Assembly (NCBI RefSeq): GCF_013364235.1
Contig: NZ_CP054919.1
Coordinates: 8,336,743 to 8,400,742, forward strand
Origin: Kitasatospora sp. NA04385
Lineage (GTDB): Bacteria; Actinomycetota; Actinomycetes; Streptomycetales; Streptomycetaceae
Reading direction: 5' to 3'
DNA length: 64,000 bases
Position 1 is the first letter of the stretch, and every line of letters begins with the position of its first letter. Under the pieces are notes generated by a model. The model saw only the letters and a program-made list of their open reading frames with translations. It was not told the origin of the DNA and searched no databases. This document shows, in pieces, positions 55,490-63,686 of this stretch. Made by a program: the position numbers and the translations under genes.

Positions 55490-56628
55490 CCTGCCCCGAC
55501 CCGCCGCCGGTCACCGTCGTCCTCGACCCCCACGACGACCTGCCCCATACCCGCGCCGCTCAGGCCGCCCACAACCCCACCACAGGCCGGGCCACCGTCC
55601 ACCCCACCATCGGCACCGACTCCACGATCTGCCTCGCCTACGACATCCTCGCCGCCCTCGGCAAACCCGTCCCCGTCACCGGCTACCCCAGCCTCGACCC
55701 CGACCCGCCCTGGGCGATGGCCGCCGCCTGGACCCTCGCCACCCCCATCACCCACCTCACCGTGCTGCGAGCCCACCTGCTCGGCCGCCGCCGCATCCAC
55801 GACCTTCTCACCCTGCGCGAGCGCACTGGCGTCCACCTTGTCCTGGTCTGCCACCGCCGACGCCCCACCCCCACCCTCGAACAGGCCCTGCGCCACGTGG
55901 AGCACCGCCTCGCCGACGCGGCCGCCTGCCTTCCCGGCGCCGACGACACCGACCTCCCGCGCAGCCGCCCGCCCCGCCCCGTCCCCATGCACGACCGCTG
56001 GCTCAACCTGCCCGCCCTGACCACCTACTGCTCCGGCGACGGTGCCCAGCGCCGCTGCCGCTGCGCTCCGCCGCTCGCCCACGACCGCGGCTTCCACCCG
56101 CCGCAGATGCCCCCCGCCACCGCCACCGAAGTCGCCCGCCGCCTCCACACTGCGACCGCCCACCCCCATCTCGCGGCCCAGCTCGCCACCGCGGTCTTCA
56201 CCGCCGCATCCGACGCCCAGCTCCAAACCGCCCGCCCCAGCGACCTCACCGCCGAAGCGGCCACCATCGCCCTCCACGATGCGGACGGCCTGCGCTTCGG
56301 CTGCCTCACCCACCCCGTGCCGCCCTGGGCCCGCCCCTTGCTCCTCGCCGCCGCCTACCAGCACGCCATCGCCGAAGCCGGCGACACCCCGCTGTTCACC
56401 GCCCCCTTCACCGGCAATGACCTGCCCCACCTGTTCGACCTCGCCGACTCCTGCAAACTGCGCCCACCTCAGCCACCCAAGCCCCGCGCCCGCCCGGGCC
56501 GCCCCGCCCCCAAACCGCAGAACCAGCGCACGATCTGGCCCTTCAGCAATGCCCACTACCGCTACCCCTGGGCCGCAGGCCCCGAGATCATGCAAGGCTG
56601 CCCGCCCCCACCCGCCCGGCGCAGGTAA
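55483..56628 (+). CDS. Third transposon gene, unknown (possible target-selection protein)
   Basis: 381 residues from GTG 55483, overlapping tniB by 7 bases, so part of the same operon. Visible parts: an N-terminal alpha/beta segment resembling a nucleotide-binding or nuclease-like fold (TVVLDPHDDLPH, TICLAYDILAALGKPV, THLTVLRAHLLGRRRIHDLLTL, VHLVLVCHRRRP), a Cys cluster (TYCSGDGAQRRCRCAPP, about residues 180-200) that could bind zinc, a helical middle, and a basic Pro-rich C-terminus. In relatives this position is taken by TniQ/TnsD-type proteins that recognise targets; I do not see the TniQ signature. It could be a new target-selection factor or a cargo protein. Confidence 0.75.
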   Translation: MLTCPDPPPVTVVLDPHDDLPHTRAAQAAHNPTTGRATVHPTIGTDSTICLAYDILAALGKPVPVTGYPSLDPDPPWAMAAAWTLATPITHLTVLRAHLLGRRRIHDLLTLRERTGVHLVLVCHRRRPTPTLEQALRHVEHRLADAAACLPGADDTDLPRSRPPRPVPMHDRWLNLPALTTYCSGDGAQRRCRCAPPLAHDRGFHPPQMPPATATEVARRLHTATAHPHLAAQLATAVFTAASDAQLQTARPSDLTAEAATIALHDADGLRFGCLTHPVPPWARPLLLAAAYQHAIAEAGDTPLFTAPFTGNDLPHLFDLADSCKLRPPQPPKPRARPGRPAPKPQNQRTIWPFSNAHYRYPWAAGPEIMQGCPPPPARRR

Positions 56629-56770
56629 CCGGCCTCCGCCGCCCCCCGCCTGCCCTGGGCCGCGTGGCAGGCATCCAGCTGGCTTCTCATTGCAGCTGAC
56701 CTTTCCCTGATTTCCTGTTGTTCGCCCGGATGGGGCAGGCCCTCTTGGAGCCGCGTCCGGGAAGGTGTAC

Positions 56771-56799
56771 TAGGGTTGGATGACAGTCAGGCTGACATC
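56771..56799 (+). promoter_or_regulatory. Promoter and palindromic operator of the XRE/ImmA pair
   Basis: A -10-like TAGGGT at 56771-56776 is followed by a 21-base near-palindrome (56779-56799; outer arms GATG/CATC, inner TCAG/CTGA) just before the ATG at 56811. A symmetric site over the start of transcription suggests autorepression by the XRE protein. Confidence 0.45.
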
Positions 56800-56810
56800 G
56801 GGGGAGCAGT

Positions 56811-57137
56811 ATGGAAGATGATCAGAGAGCGTACGACCGGGAAGTCGGCCGCCGGGTGAAGGCCGCCCGGCTGCAGGCGAATCTGACTCAGGAGCTCTTG
56901 GCGCGGGAGATCGGGGTGACGCGGGCCTCGGTCACCAACATCGAGAAGGGGGTTCAGGCGCCGCCGCCGTACAGGCTGGTGCGCATAGCGACAGCGCTGT
57001 CGGTGGAGCCAGCCGAACTCCTCCCACCGCTGCGGGTGCTCGCCCCCACGCATGACCTGCCTCAGGAGCTGGCTGACATGGTCGCGTCCGTCGAGCGGGC
57101 CGCCGAGGAGCTGAGGAGTCGAGATGGCGAAGGCTGA
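56811..57137 (+). CDS. XRE-family transcriptional regulator
   Basis: 108 residues from ATG 56811. HTH_3 domain: VGRRVKAARLQANLTQELLAREIGVTRASVTNIEKG through RLVRIATALSVEPAELLPP. The C-terminal helix (LADMVASVERAAEELRS) may dimerise. It overlaps the ImmA/IrrE gene by 14 bases, the standard cI-like repressor/protease pairing of mobile elements and defence loci. Confidence 0.92.
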   Translation: MEDDQRAYDREVGRRVKAARLQANLTQELLAREIGVTRASVTNIEKGVQAPPPYRLVRIATALSVEPAELLPPLRVLAPTHDLPQELADMVASVERAAEELRSRDGEG

Positions 57138-57639
57138 CATCGAAGCGGGCAGGCTCCTGGAGCGCTTCGACATCACGGAGCCGAAGGTCGACCCGATGAA
57201 CCTCGCGGAGGAGCTCGGAGTCCTCGTGGTCCAGCAGAAGCTGGACGGCGACGTCTCCGGGATGCTGCTGCGCCGCGGCGAGGAGAAGGTGATCGGCGTC
57301 AATGAGGATCATGCGGAGGTCCGGCAGCGGTTCACGGTCGCGCATGAGCTGGGGCACCTCATCCTGCACCGGGGGCGGCCGCTGATTCTGGACACCGGGA
57401 CGCGGGTGAACTTCCGCGACTCCGTCTCCAGCATGGCCACCGATCGCGAGGAGGTGGAAGCCAACCGATTCGCGGCGGCGCTGCTCGCGCCGGAGACGAT
57501 GGTTCGCAGGGCGGTGCGCGGCATCAACGTCACCTCCGCAGACGGCCTGGTGGGGGACTTGGCGAAGCGCTTCGGGATGAGTACGACCGCGATGAATTAC
57601 CGCCTGCTGAACCTCGGGATCCTCTCCGACCCCATGTAG
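57124..57639 (+). CDS. ImmA/IrrE-family metallopeptidase
   Basis: 171 residues from ATG 57124. Zinc-protease motif HELGH (VAHELGHLILHR), a downstream Glu in EEVEANRFAAALLAP, and the N-terminal LGVLVVQQKLDGDVSGMLLRR. ImmA cleaves its XRE partner to derepress genes, here presumably the region downstream, after stress or phage entry. A terminator follows. Confidence 0.93.
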   Translation: MAKADIEAGRLLERFDITEPKVDPMNLAEELGVLVVQQKLDGDVSGMLLRRGEEKVIGVNEDHAEVRQRFTVAHELGHLILHRGRPLILDTGTRVNFRDSVSSMATDREEVEANRFAAALLAPETMVRRAVRGINVTSADGLVGDLAKRFGMSTTAMNYRLLNLGILSDPM

Positions 57640-57654
57640 AGGTAGAGCATGCAG

Positions 57655-57681
57655 GGGCCGCACCTCGGTGCGGCCCTTTCT
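57655..57681 (+). terminator. Rho-independent terminator after immA/irrE
   Basis: A 10-bp stem GGGCCGCACC/GGTGCGGCCC with a tight loop, followed by TTTCTT. It separates the regulator pair from the ubiquitin-like operon, whose own promoter must lie in the AT-rich stretch 57690-57850. Confidence 0.85.
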
Positions 57682-57856
57682 TGATCCATAAATGACAGTT
57701 AGATTTTCATTCGAAAAAAGCTTGCTTCTGCTGACTCTCGCGCGCACTCTGGAAGTGGCACAGGAGGCTCCGGATGTCTCCAGATGCTGGTGATGCGGCG
57801 CGTGACTCGCGCCGCCCGTTTTGCCCGATCCCCCGACTCCCGACAAGGAGCAGCGC

Positions 57857-58330
57857 ATGACCGCATCCGAGGCTCAGCCCCACCGGATCACCATCGCCAT
57901 CGACGGCCGCGAGTACGCGACCGCGACCCGCCATGCCACCCCGGCCCAGCTGCGCCGGATCGCCGACCCGGACATCCCGGAGGACAAGAAGATCTGGCTC
58001 GACGTGCCCGACGAGCCGGACCGCCAGGTCGAAGAGAGCGAGCACCTCGAGCTGCGGGACGGGATGCGCTTCTTCTCCGACCCGCGAACGATCGCGATCT
58101 TCATCGACCGCTCCCGCTACGAGGTCACCCACAAGCGGATGACCGGCCTGGAACTTCGGGCCCTGCCGCAGCCCCCCGTCGCCGATGACCGCGACCTGTG
58201 GCTCGACGTCGTCGACCAGCACGACCGGAAGATCGCCGACGACGAGGTGGTGTCGCTGCACGACGGGATGCGGTTCTTCACCGCGCCCGGCCGCATCAAC
58301 CCGGGCGCTGGGGAGGACCGCGAGCGATGA
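57857..58330 (+). CDS. Double ubiquitin-like (multiubiquitin domain) protein
   Basis: 157 residues; ATG 57857 with AAGGAG 7 bases upstream. Two beta-grasp repeats: residues about 8-75 (RITIAIDGREYATATRH...IWLDVPDEPDRQV...LRDGMRFFSDP) and about 78-150 (TIAIFIDRSRYEV...LWLDVVDQHDRKI...LHDGMRFFTAPGRINPG). Both repeats share the DLWLDV...D.....DGMRFF core of the bacterial multiubiquitin family. The chain ends INPG plus eight residues, so processing to expose a Gly carboxyl end is expected. It is the modifier that the following genes would activate and conjugate. Confidence 0.9.
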   Translation: MTASEAQPHRITIAIDGREYATATRHATPAQLRRIADPDIPEDKKIWLDVPDEPDRQVEESEHLELRDGMRFFSDPRTIAIFIDRSRYEVTHKRMTGLELRALPQPPVADDRDLWLDVVDQHDRKIADDEVVSLHDGMRFFTAPGRINPGAGEDRER

Positions 58331-58716
58331 GCCTGCTACCCGCCGACGACCTCGCCTTCCTCGACCGCCAAGGCATCGCCTACGAGGTGTTCGAGGAGAA
58401 CGGGATGCTGTGCGTCGAACTCGCGGACTTCCCGCTGCCAGCCGGCCTCAACGTCCCGAAGGCGGACATCCTCTTCCGCCTCGCACCGTTGTACCCGGAC
58501 GTGCCGCCGGACATGTGGTGGATCTCCCCGGCGCTGACCACGGCCAGCGGAGCGACCATCCCAGCCACCGAAGTCCACGAGACCCACCACGGCCGCACAT
58601 GGCAACGCTGGTCACGGCACCTCAACCCGTCCACTTGGCGCACCAGCATCGACGGACTGGAGAGCTACACCGCTTTGCTGCGCACCGAGCTGGTCGCCGC
58701 CGGAGCCGCGGCATGA
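58327..58716 (+). CDS. E2-like (prokaryotic UBC family E) protein
   Basis: 129 residues; the ATG overlaps the previous stop (ATGA). UBC-like core with VFEENGMLCVELADFPLPAGL, ADILFRLAPLYPDVPPDMWW and the conserved HETHHGRTWQRWSRHL, ending in STWRTSIDGLESYTALL. The only Cys is Cys29, not at the canonical catalytic place, which is occupied by the His/Trp-rich segment (84-99). It may be a non-cysteine or accessory E2, as reported for some bacterial ubiquitin-like operons; that last point is from memory. Confidence 0.8.
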   Translation: MSLLPADDLAFLDRQGIAYEVFEENGMLCVELADFPLPAGLNVPKADILFRLAPLYPDVPPDMWWISPALTTASGATIPATEVHETHHGRTWQRWSRHLNPSTWRTSIDGLESYTALLRTELVAAGAAA

Positions 58717-60095
58717 ACCACACGACCCTCACCGTCACCACCGCCGTCGCCGACCAGCTCCTCGCGATGGCCGCCCGACCCCTGGAGAGCGGCGCCGTCC
58801 TGCTGGCCAGGACGGCGGCCCTGCCCACCGGCGGCATCCGCCTCCTCGGCATCCGGCTGGTCGAGGTGCCCAGCCACGTCTACACCGCGCGCAGCGACAT
58901 CGGCTTCAGCATCACCGCCGAGGGCTTCATGCCCGCACTGCGGGAAGCCGAGCACACCGGGTGCACCGCGATCTGGGTCCACACCCACCCCGCTCCCGGA
59001 TCGACGCCGACACTCAGCCGGCGCGACACCGTCGTCAACACGCAGCTCGCCGGCACCTTCGCCACCCGGACCGGCAGCGGCCTCTACGGAGCCCTGACCA
59101 TCGCGCCCGGCGAAAGGGGCATCACCTTCACCGGGCACATCGAGGGCGACCACTTGGCGACCATCGACCGCATCTTCGTCGCCGGGCCAGCCTTCCGCCT
59201 CTTCCGAGCGTTCAGCGCCACCACGCCCGATCTACCGGAGCTTCACGACCGCCAGGTACGCGCGTTCGGCCCCGAGATCCAGCACGTCCTGGGCCAGCTG
59301 CGGATCGCCGTCGTCGGCATCGGCGGCACCGGCTCCGCCGTCGCAGAGCAGCTCGTCCGCCTCGGCATCCGCGACCTGACCCTGATCGACCCCGACACGC
59401 TCTCGACCAGCAACCTCACCCGCGTCTACGGATCGACCCCCGCCGACGTCGGCCGCTTCAAGGTGCACGTTGCCGCCGACCACCTCACCCGAATCGCCCC
59501 CGACGCTCGAATCAACCCGGTCGTCGGAACGGTGAGCCACCGACATGTCGCCCAGCACGTCGTCGGCGCCGATATCGTCTTCGGCTGCACCGACGACGAC
59601 GCCGGCCGAATGCGCCTCTCCCGCTTCTCCTACACCTACCTCACGCCCCTCATCGACTGCGGCATCAAGATCAGCGCAGCCGCCGACAACACCGTGCGCG
59701 ACATCATCGGACGGGTCACCGTCCTTCATCCGGGCGCCGCCTGCCTGCTCTGCCGGGGCCGAGTCTCTCCCGACATCGCGGCCGCCCAGGAGCGCACCGT
59801 TCAGGAACAGGCCCGCCTGGAGCGTGAGGGATACGCGCCAGCACTGCCCGGCGTCGAGCCCGCCGTCATCGCGTTCACCACCGCCACCGCAGCAGCGGCA
59901 GTCAACGAACTCCTCGAACGGCTCATCGGCTACGGCCCGACCCCGCGACCGAGCGAGACGCTCCTGCTCGCCCACGAGCGCCGCAGCTCTGCCAACCACC
60001 AGGAACCTACGCCCTCCCACTACTGCGGCTCCGACGACCCCTCCAACTACGGCGACACCGAGCGGTACTGGGGGCTGAATTGGCCAGACGCGTAG
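58713..60095 (+). CDS. JAB peptidase-E1 (ThiF) fusion protein
   Basis: 460 residues; ATG 58713 overlaps the E2 stop. Residues about 1-150: JAB/MPN protease with the metal motif HTHPAPGSTPTLSRRD (His-x-His ... Ser-x-x-Asp). Residues about 185-420: E1/ThiF adenylation domain with VVGIGGTGSAVAEQL, LTLIDPDTLSTSNLTRVYG, FKV..AADHL and GCTDDDAGRMRLS. CLLCRG and a later HYCG may bind zinc; DCGIK provides a candidate catalytic Cys. So one chain can trim the Ubl (JAB) and activate its C-terminus with ATP (E1). The C-terminal tail is Ser/Asp-rich (HYCGSDDPSNYGDTERYWG). Confidence 0.93.
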   Translation: MNHTTLTVTTAVADQLLAMAARPLESGAVLLARTAALPTGGIRLLGIRLVEVPSHVYTARSDIGFSITAEGFMPALREAEHTGCTAIWVHTHPAPGSTPTLSRRDTVVNTQLAGTFATRTGSGLYGALTIAPGERGITFTGHIEGDHLATIDRIFVAGPAFRLFRAFSATTPDLPELHDRQVRAFGPEIQHVLGQLRIAVVGIGGTGSAVAEQLVRLGIRDLTLIDPDTLSTSNLTRVYGSTPADVGRFKVHVAADHLTRIAPDARINPVVGTVSHRHVAQHVVGADIVFGCTDDDAGRMRLSRFSYTYLTPLIDCGIKISAAADNTVRDIIGRVTVLHPGAACLLCRGRVSPDIAAAQERTVQEQARLEREGYAPALPGVEPAVIAFTTATAAAAVNELLERLIGYGPTPRPSETLLLAHERRSSANHQEPTPSHYCGSDDPSNYGDTERYWGLNWPDA

Positions 60096-60415
60096 GGCTG
60101 CTTGGGCGGCTCGTCTGGCCCTGGCGGAGACGATGGCGCGTCTGGTCAACAGTCGTCAGCGTCAACGAGATCCCCGACCGACTGCCTCGTCGACAGGCCG
60201 TGCTCGTGGCCTTCGACAAGCATCCGAAGTGGCTCGCCTTCGACTGCCCCTGCAAGGACCGTCATCGGGTCCTGCTCAACCTCAACCCCAACCGCCAGCC
60301 CGCATGGACGATCCACACGCAGGCCCCCCTGACGATCACTCCCAGCATCGACGAGACACGAGCTAGCGGGCGTTGCCACTACTTCCTGCAGAACGGACAG
60401 GTGGTCTGGGTCTAG
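60080..60415 (+). CDS. DUF6527-family protein
   Basis: 111 residues; TTG 60080, overlapping the E1 gene by 16 bases. After a basic leader (GRLVWPWRRRWRVW) come VSVNEIPDRLP, WLAFDCPCKDRHRVLLNLNP, WTIHTQAPLTITPSID and RCHYFLQNGQVVWV: the DUF6527 pattern with CPC...H and a later Cys-His, likely zinc ligands. DUF6527 genes are typical last members of bacterial multiubiquitin/E2/E1 operons. A protease or conjugation role has been proposed, but I cannot decide it from sequence. Confidence 0.85.
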   Translation: MARRVGLLGRLVWPWRRRWRVWSTVVSVNEIPDRLPRRQAVLVAFDKHPKWLAFDCPCKDRHRVLLNLNPNRQPAWTIHTQAPLTITPSIDETRASGRCHYFLQNGQVVWV

Positions 60416-60434
60416 CCTCCGCAGCCGACACCGT

Positions 60435-60467
60435 GAAGGCCGCCACCCTCTAGGGGGGACGGCCTTC
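60435..60467 (+). terminator. Terminator after the ubiquitin-like operon
   Basis: 8-bp outer stem GAAGGCCG/CGGCCTTC with an inner C-run/G-run stem, 20 bases after the DUF6527 stop. Confidence 0.65.
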
Positions 60468-60530
60468 CAGCGCTTTCTCAGGGCCCCGGCAGCGTACCGC
60501 CGGGCACTGGCGGCTCCGCTCGGCACGGGC

Positions 60531-60666
60531 CCGCCAGGCCATGCCCAGGGCCTCCAACTGCCCAAGCTACTCCGAGCTGAGCGTGGCCATGACCGCGCTA
60601 CCAGTCCAGCGCCGGCCCGTCGTACTCGTCGCGGTAGGCGTCCCGCGCCCGCTCGTCCGCGTCCCA
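60531..60666 (-). pseudogene. Displaced C-terminal tail of the telomere helicase
   Basis: Directly after the helicase stop (TAG 60667-60669) the same frame continues WDADERARDAYRDEYDGPALDW to a second TAG (60598-60600). A neighbouring frame then reads MATLSSE, TAG, LGQLEALGMAWR, matching the true end of the truncated copy at 51540. The gene therefore once extended about 45 residues further and has been shortened by nonsense and frameshift changes. Confidence 0.6.
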
Positions 60667-63390
60667 CTAGTCGAAGAACCGCGGCCGCTCCTCCGCGACC
60701 AGGCCGTCGCCCTTGTCGGCACACCGGCCGCCTGACTGCACCCGCCGCTGCCACTCCGGGGCCAGCTCGGCGGCCCACTCGACGCCAGCCCGGCCCAGCA
60801 GCCGGAGCTGCTCGAAGGTGAGCTTCGCCCGGCGGCTGCGCTGGTTGGACAGCCACGCCCCCAGGCCCAGCAGCACCGGCTCCTCGCCCACGGCGGCCTC
60901 CAGCGGCTCCTTGTGCTGCCGGGGCACCCGCACGTGCCCCTCCCGCTCCGCGAAGGCGTGCAGGGCCTCCAGGTGCTGCACGAAGCGGTCCCCGCGGGCC
61001 CGCACCGGCCGAGTCGCCTTCTCCGCCTTCGCGGCGGCCGCGGCGGCCAGCTCGTGGTCCTCCTCGATGCCGAGCGCCAGCAGCAGGTCCTGCTGCTCCT
61101 CGGCGAGCTGCGTCCAGGCGCCGCGCTGCGAGCGTACCCAGCGGCCGATCGCCTCGCCCTCGAAGGCCGTCTCGATGGGCAGGGTGGGCCAGTCCACCAC
61201 CCCGTCGCAGGCCAGCCACCACGCCCGGCAGGCCGCGTAGGTGCGCTGCCAGGTGATCGGCCAGGCCGGGCACCACCACGGATCGATCGCCTCCAACGCC
61301 CGGCGCCGCTCCGCGGACAGCGCACCCGGCTGCCCGTCGGGCACCTCGGCCTGCGCCCGCAGCTCCACCAGCCACGTCCCGATCGCGTACCCGCCGATGG
61401 AGGCCCGCGCCGGTGCGGCCAGGTAGCCGTGGTGCTCCGCCGCCCATTGCCGCGCCCAGGCCAGTCCGGCCTCGAACCGGGCGTCCGACACCGACCAGAT
61501 CATGCCCAGGGAATCCAGTAGCACGACACGGTAGGCGGGCATGTCGCCCCTCGCGCGCTCGTGACGCCGGTCCGAAAGCCACTTGCCGAGCGGGAAATTA
61601 CCCCTCTCACCCACCATCACGTTGTACGGAACATCCAAAGATCCGTGCTCTTCCACCCACTTCCCGCAGTGCTGCATCCCCTCCTTCCAGTACACGCTCT
61701 CGGACCGAAAAACCTGCGTCGCGACGAACAGCGCCAAAGCGGTCTGCGTCACCTTCGACTGGAACCGGACCGGCAGCACGAATGCCCCCGCTGCCTCCTG
61801 CTCGCCCTCTCCCTCGCCAGGCGCACCAGCGAGTTCGGCCCGCGCGCCGGTGGTCCGCCGCCCGCTGCGCTGCGGCACCGCCAGCGCCTCCACCAGCCGA
61901 GCATCATGCGAGCGGATCGCCGTCAACACCTTGATCAACGGACCATAGGAATCCGACTCCATAATGTCCCCGGGCTGCTCACCGGCACGGAGGAAAACAG
62001 GCACGACAATCCGCGCCACTTTCCCCTCACCGGGCTTCATCCGAAGGGCACGCCCTATGGCCTGGACGATATCGACCATGCTTCCCCGCCCCTGGAGCAG
62101 AATGGAATCCGCCCCCGGCATGTCCACGCCCTCCCCCAGAACACGGCAATTCGCGAGCACGCGATAGGCCAGGCCGTCGTACTCCTCGGACTTCCCGAAG
62201 TCCCCGAGAATGTAGCGGCGGTAATCCACCGGGTGCTCACCGGAAAGCCACTGCGACCACACCTCCTCGGGGAATTCGTCCGGGTCCTCGCCGCTCAGGC
62301 GCTCCACCGTCTGGTTCAGCGTCTCGGCGAAGTAGCGCGCCTCCAACGTCCTCGGGTGGAAGGTGATGGTCCGTCGGAGCCCGTGCTCCGAGGCGACCTT
62401 GAGCAGCCCGGCCTGCATCGCCGCGACCCGCTTCGCCGGCACCTGGTCCTCGCTGCCGTCCTCGGCCTCCCCGGCGCCGGCACCCCACGGCACCGGCTGA
62501 GCGGCCGCCGCCACCGGGTCCGTCTCCGGGTCCCGCAGCTCCAGCACCACCACCTCGAAGGGCGCCAGCAGCCCCCGGTCGATCGCCTCCGCTAGACCCA
62601 GCGTGTACACCTGCGGCCCGTAAATCGCCTGGTCATCCATGCTGACGGCCAGCTCCTCGGGGAGCGGCTGCCACGCCAAGCGGCGGCCCTGGCCGCCGTC
62701 CTGCTCGACCTCCTGGCCCTCCTCCTCGTCCCGCCGGCGCCGCTTCGGCGGCTGCCACACGCGCGGGGTCGCGGTCATGTACAACCTCCGGGCCGCCGGG
62801 ATCGCGGTCTGGTCGTGGACCACGGTCCACGCCTTCTCGGCGCTGCCTGAGGACCGGTGCGCCTCGTCACAGACCATCAGGTCCAGCGACACCAGCTCCC
62901 GCCCCTGCAACTCCCGCCAGGCCGCGTAGGCGTCCTCCACCGCCCCCGCCGAGGCATACGTGGTGTACAAGGTCAGCGGCTTGCCCGCAGCCGCCGCCCG
63001 GTCGATCCACGACGCGATGACCAGCGGATGCGTCGTCCCCGGCATCCCCTCCGGCAGCTCCTCCTGGACCAGCGAGCACACCGCCAAAGCCTCGCCCGCG
63101 CGGCCGGCCTCGACCCAGCTCGCCCGCATCTGCGTCAGAAGGTCCAGCGTCGGCACCACCACCATCACCACACCCCGCGGCGCGAGCCGCTGCGCCGCCA
63201 CCGCCCCCACGAAGGACTTGCCGGTACCGGTGGCGAGCTGCACCGTGGCCCGCAGACCCGCCGGGACCACCTGGTTCGGACGAGGCGTCAGCGCCCGCAG
63301 GATGGCCTCCACCGCCTCCTCCTGGTGCGGCCTCAGCTTGATGCCCCGGGCCCGCCCCTGACGCCCCGCCACCACCCCGGAAGTCCCCAT
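60667..63390 (-). CDS. ttrA: TtrA-like telomere-associated SF2 helicase
   Basis: 907 residues from ATG 63390 (GAGAGGGG upstream; an ATG 24 bases earlier has no ribosome site). SF2 motifs: ATGTGKS (Walker A), VPTLDLL, VCDEAH (DEAH box), MTATPRVW, and QAIGRALR (motif VI). The second half consists of helicase-associated domains with FVLPVRFQSKV, GMIWSVSDARFEAGLAWA, ASIGGYAIGTWL and W....H repeats. Genes of this type (ttrA) sit as the outermost gene beside telomeres of Streptomyces chromosomes and linear plasmids and have been linked to conjugal transfer and end function. Here it starts about 450 bases from the telomere hairpins and is read inward. The C-terminus is slightly shortened (see 60531). 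Confidence 0.88.
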   Translation of the reverse strand: MGTSGVVAGRQGRARGIKLRPHQEEAVEAILRALTPRPNQVVPAGLRATVQLATGTGKSFVGAVAAQRLAPRGVVMVVVPTLDLLTQMRASWVEAGRAGEALAVCSLVQEELPEGMPGTTHPLVIASWIDRAAAAGKPLTLYTTYASAGAVEDAYAAWRELQGRELVSLDLMVCDEAHRSSGSAEKAWTVVHDQTAIPAARRLYMTATPRVWQPPKRRRRDEEEGQEVEQDGGQGRRLAWQPLPEELAVSMDDQAIYGPQVYTLGLAEAIDRGLLAPFEVVVLELRDPETDPVAAAAQPVPWGAGAGEAEDGSEDQVPAKRVAAMQAGLLKVASEHGLRRTITFHPRTLEARYFAETLNQTVERLSGEDPDEFPEEVWSQWLSGEHPVDYRRYILGDFGKSEEYDGLAYRVLANCRVLGEGVDMPGADSILLQGRGSMVDIVQAIGRALRMKPGEGKVARIVVPVFLRAGEQPGDIMESDSYGPLIKVLTAIRSHDARLVEALAVPQRSGRRTTGARAELAGAPGEGEGEQEAAGAFVLPVRFQSKVTQTALALFVATQVFRSESVYWKEGMQHCGKWVEEHGSLDVPYNVMVGERGNFPLGKWLSDRRHERARGDMPAYRVVLLDSLGMIWSVSDARFEAGLAWARQWAAEHHGYLAAPARASIGGYAIGTWLVELRAQAEVPDGQPGALSAERRRALEAIDPWWCPAWPITWQRTYAACRAWWLACDGVVDWPTLPIETAFEGEAIGRWVRSQRGAWTQLAEEQQDLLLALGIEEDHELAAAAAAKAEKATRPVRARGDRFVQHLEALHAFAEREGHVRVPRQHKEPLEAAVGEEPVLLGLGAWLSNQRSRRAKLTFEQLRLLGRAGVEWAAELAPEWQRRVQSGGRCADKGDGLVAEERPRFFD

Positions 63391-63686
63391 GCCCTGCCCC
63401 TCTCGAATAGGCACCCGTGTTCACGCGGGATAGCCTCACAGTCAGTTTTGATGCACGCGGCCGGACGAAACCCGAAAGAAAATTCGACCGACAATACGGC
63501 CCATTAAAAGGGACCGAACAGCAGAATATCAGAGCCCCAGAACCGCCCGCAGGAAAACGCGAAAACCCGGGATGGGAGAGCCCTGCAGGCGGGATCGGAT
63601 GACAGCACGAAGTGAAGCATGCGCACGGGAGCGCGGCCACCTGGTCCACCGGCATGATCCGCGAGAGTCGGGGCAGACGAACGGCA

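Larger units (their letters stand above)
52625..56640 (+). mobile_element. Tn7/Tn5053/Mu-like transposon (tniA-tniB-unknown)
   Basis: The left end is inferred at 52625 (5'-TGTGAAG), where similarity to the helicase stops; TGT termini fit this transposon superfamily. Next comes a repeat-bearing end (52720-52875), then a DDE transposase, an AAA+ ATPase and a third protein in overlapping frames. The right end was not located: I found no inverted copy of the end repeats between 56629 and 57860, so the given end is only the end of the last element gene. No target duplication could be defined. Confidence 0.7.

Noticed and set aside
56629..57860. Right end of the transposon marked by inverted copies of the 23-bp-spaced repeats
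   Set aside because: Only short ATGAC matches (56780, 57692) without the rest of the motif were found, so no boundary is claimed.
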